A DNA stretch of 8,338 nt from Frankiales bacterium (lineage in GTDB: Bacteria > Actinomycetota > Actinomycetes > Mycobacteriales > SCTD01): NCBI GenBank assembly GCA_025965495.1, contig JAOPWW010000468.1, forward strand, positions 1-8,338, in the 5' to 3' direction. This document shows positions 6,432 to 8,338 of this stretch, piece after piece. A model generated the notes under the pieces. It was not told where the DNA came from and did no database searches. It worked only from the letters and a program-made list of their open reading frames with translations. The position numbers were made by a program, and so were the translations under genes. The first letter of the stretch is position 1. Each line of letters begins with the position of its first letter.

Positions 6432-7466
6432 GTGTCGCCGTCACCCCTGTCGAAGAGCACCGGGACGCCCGTCAGCGGCCAGCTCGAGCGGGCGCTGTTC
6501 GAGGTCAAGAAGGTCGTCGTCGGCCAGGACCGCATGGTCGAGCGGATCCTCGTCTCGCTGCTCGCCCGGGGCCACTGCCTGCTCGAGGGCGTGCCCGGCG
6601 TGGCCAAGACCCTCGCCGTCGAGACGCTCGCGACCGTCGTGGGCGGCTCCAGCGTCCGCCTGCAGTTCACCCCCGACCTGGTGCCGAGCGACATCGTCGG
6701 CACCCGCGTCTACCGCCCCTCGCAGGAGGCGTTCGACGTCGAGCTCGGCCCGGTGTTCGCCAACCTCGTGCTCGCCGACGAGATCAACCGGGCGCCCGCC
6801 AAGGTCCAGTCCGCGCTGCTCGAGGTGATGGCCGAGCGGCAGGTGTCGATCGGCGGCACGACCTACCCGCTGCCGAAGCCCTTCGTGGTGCTGGCGACGC
6901 AGAACCCGATCGAGAACGAGGGCGTCTACCCGCTTCCGGAGGCGCAGCGCGACCGCTTCCTGCTCAAGGTCGTCGTCGGGCACCCGAGCATGGCCGAGGA
7001 GATGGAGATCGTCCGGCGCATGTCGGTCGCCCGTCCCTACGCCGAGCAGGTCCTGTCGCTGGAGCAGCTCGTCGCGCTGCAGGAGCAGGTCGACGACGTC
7101 TTCGTCCACCACGCCGTCGCCGAGTACGCCGTCCGCCTCGTCATGGCCACGCGCGAGCCCGAGCGCTGGGGGCTGGCCGAGATCAAGCCCCTGCTGGCCT
7201 ACGGCGCCTCGCCCCGCGGCTCGCTCGGCCTGGTGCAGGGCGCGCGGGCGCTGGCCGTCCTGCGCGGCCGCGACTACGTGATGCCCAAGGACGTGCGCGA
7301 CCTCGCGGTCGACGTCCTGGCCCACCGGCTCGTGCTGACCTACGAGGCGCTCGCCGACGAGGTGTCGGCCGTGAGCATCGTCGAGCGCGTCGTCAGCGTC
7401 GTCGAGGCGCCCGTGGTCTCGCCGTCGCAGGAGAGCGGCCGTGACGGCGGCCGCGCGACGGCGTGA
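6432..7466 (+). CDS. MoxR-family AAA+ ATPase
   Basis: Cytosolic hexamer-forming ATPase of the MoxR family, thought to act as a chaperone that remodels or loads metal into partner complexes together with VWA-type proteins. The 344 residues are full length. They show VGQDRMVERIL (30-40), Walker A GVPGVAKT (53-60, with Lys59 and Thr60), FTPDLVPSDIVGT (79-91), Walker B LVLADEINRAPAKVQ (112-126, with Asp116 and Glu117), the MoxR-typical insert LLEVMAERQVSIGG, sensor-1 Asn158 in ATQNPIENEG and the arginine-finger segment EAQRDRF (170-176). The C-terminal lid holds GASPRGSLGLVQGARALA, the usual sensor-2 region. The last 26 bp overlap the DUF58 frame if that gene starts at 7441, implying cotranslation. 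No cellular target can be named from the sequence. It is unrelated in function to the methanol dehydrogenase locus after which the family is named, as no mox genes are seen. Confidence 0.95.
   Translation: MSPSPLSKSTGTPVSGQLERALFEVKKVVVGQDRMVERILVSLLARGHCLLEGVPGVAKTLAVETLATVVGGSSVRLQFTPDLVPSDIVGTRVYRPSQEAFDVELGPVFANLVLADEINRAPAKVQSALLEVMAERQVSIGGTTYPLPKPFVVLATQNPIENEGVYPLPEAQRDRFLLKVVVGHPSMAEEMEIVRRMSVARPYAEQVLSLEQLVALQEQVDDVFVHHAVAEYAVRLVMATREPERWGLAEIKPLLAYGASPRGSLGLVQGARALAVLRGRDYVMPKDVRDLAVDVLAHRLVLTYEALADEVSAVSIVERVVSVVEAPVVSPSQESGRDGGRATA
7429..7434 (+). promoter_or_regulatory. Ribosome binding site for the DUF58 gene inside the moxR 3' end
   Basis: AGGAGA lies 6 nt before the GTG at 7441 and is stronger than the GGAAGG (7487-7492) found 5 nt before the alternative ATG at 7498. 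It supports the upstream start and a 26-bp overlap with moxR. Confidence 0.5.
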
Positions 7467-8338
7467 CGCCGGTGTCCTGCCCGCCCGGAAGGCCGCGATG
7501 AGGTCGACCGGGGCCGGGCTCACCCCCGTCCCGCTCGCCCCGGCGCCCTCGGCCCGGGCGCTGCAGCTCGACGTCAGCCGCCGGCTCGACGGCCTCCTGC
7601 AGGGCGACCACCTCGGCTTCCTGCCCGGCCCGGGCAGCGAGCCGGCCGAGGCGCGCGTCTACGCCCCCGGCGACGACGTCCGCCGCATCGACTGGGCGGT
7701 CACGGCCCGCACGAGCAGCGTCCACGTCCGCGACGCCGTCGCGGAGCGCGAGCTCGAGACGACGCTGCTCGTCGACCTCACCGCCTCCATGAGCTTCGGC
7801 ACCGCCACGACCGAGAAGCGCGAGGTCGCCATCGCCGTCGCCGCTGCCTTCGGCCACCTCGCCGGCGGCCCCGGCGACCGGCTCGGCGCCGTCGTCCTGG
7901 GCGACGCCGTGCGCCGGGTCCGAGCCCGGGCCGGACGGGAGGCGTCGCTGGCCCTGCTGCACCTGCTCCTGGAGACCCCTCGCGTCACCACGGCCGGACC
8001 ATCGCTGGCCGAGGGCCTGGTCGCCTGCGCCAGCCCGCCGCGCCGTCGCGGCCTGCAGGTGGTCGTCAGCGACCTGCTCGAGCCGGGCGACGGGACCGCC
8101 GAGCCGGCCTGGTCCGCGCCGCTGCGCCGCCTCACGGTCCGCCACGAGGTCGTCGTCGTCGAGGTCGTCGACCCGCGCGAGCTCGAGCTGCCCGCCGTCG
8201 GCACCCTGCGCCTGGTCGACCCCGAGACCGGCCGACAGGTCGAGGTCCACACCGGTGCTGCCATGCGCCAGCGTTACGCCGTTGCGGCGGCCGACGGCCG
8301 CGAGCGCCACGCCGCGCTGTTCCGCTGCTCCGGAGCCT
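7441..8338 (+). CDS. DUF58-domain protein paired with MoxR, 3' end missing
   Basis: An open frame of 299 codons runs to the end of the window without a stop. Numbering from the GTG at 7441, the family signature is VYAPGDDVRRIDWAVTARTS (73-92), followed by HVRDAVAERELETTLLVDLTASMSFG (95-120) and then a VWA-like alternating fold with LQVVVSDLLEPGD. The metal-site-like motif reads D-L-T-A-S (112-116), that is DxTxS rather than the DxSxS of classical MIDAS sites. DUF58 proteins are encoded next to moxR in many bacteria and are thought to be VWA-like partners of the ATPase; their biochemical role is poorly known. No membrane segment is seen in the visible part, which differs from longer family members with N-terminal helices. 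The alternative start is the ATG at 7498, giving a 19-residue shorter protein that avoids the overlap. Downstream genes, probably VWA or transglutaminase-like, lie outside the window. Confidence 0.9.
   Translation, partial: MTAAARRRDAGVLPARKAAMRSTGAGLTPVPLAPAPSARALQLDVSRRLDGLLQGDHLGFLPGPGSEPAEARVYAPGDDVRRIDWAVTARTSSVHVRDAVAERELETTLLVDLTASMSFGTATTEKREVAIAVAAAFGHLAGGPGDRLGAVVLGDAVRRVRARAGREASLALLHLLLETPRVTTAGPSLAEGLVACASPPRRRGLQVVVSDLLEPGDGTAEPAWSAPLRRLTVRHEVVVVEVVDPRELELPAVGTLRLVDPETGRQVEVHTGAAMRQRYAVAAADGRERHAALFRCSGA

Overview
This window looks like chromosomal DNA from a high-GC Gram-positive actinobacterium. The base composition is strongly GC-rich, starts are often GTG, intergenic gaps are short, and it carries a WhiB-family gene, a family essentially confined to Actinobacteria and their phages. 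I cannot name a genus from the sequence alone. Eight protein-coding genes fill nearly the whole window; two run off its ends. I see no rRNA, tRNA, CRISPR array, insertion sequence or prophage.

Left part (1-4616), redox and fatty-acid metabolism. The 3' part of an Old Yellow Enzyme-type alkene reductase (+) ends in a strong hairpin at 1007-1039. It is followed by an unusual array of about 3.6 tandem 24-bp units (1041-1127) lying directly upstream of, or inside the start region of, an acyl-CoA synthetase (+, AMP-binding family). That gene converges on an acyl-CoA oxidase-family flavoprotein (-). The two stop codons share the palindrome CTAG at 2709-2712. Together the pair could activate a fatty or aromatic-alkanoic acid to its CoA thioester and then carry out the first alpha,beta-desaturation of beta-oxidation, possibly O2-dependent.

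Middle part (4690-6333), a regulatory block. A BlaI/MecI-type repressor gene and an M56 (BlaR1-like) membrane metalloprotease gene form a tightly spaced minus-strand pair without any beta-lactamase in view. Back to back with them is a WhiD/WhiB3-like iron-sulfur regulator (+). The short divergent spacer holds an imperfect CTAC-N5-GTAG inverted repeat, a plausible BlaI operator placed where it could overlap the whiB promoter. A BlaI/M56-to-WhiB circuit is the most interesting hypothesis here.

Right part (6432-8338), a MoxR AAA+ ATPase gene overlapping a DUF58 gene that runs off the window. This is the common MoxR-DUF58 pair, which usually continues into VWA or transglutaminase-like genes.

Overall the protein families are all known. 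What merits attention is the repeat array at the synthetase start, the shared CTAG stop, and the BlaI-WhiB divergent control region.
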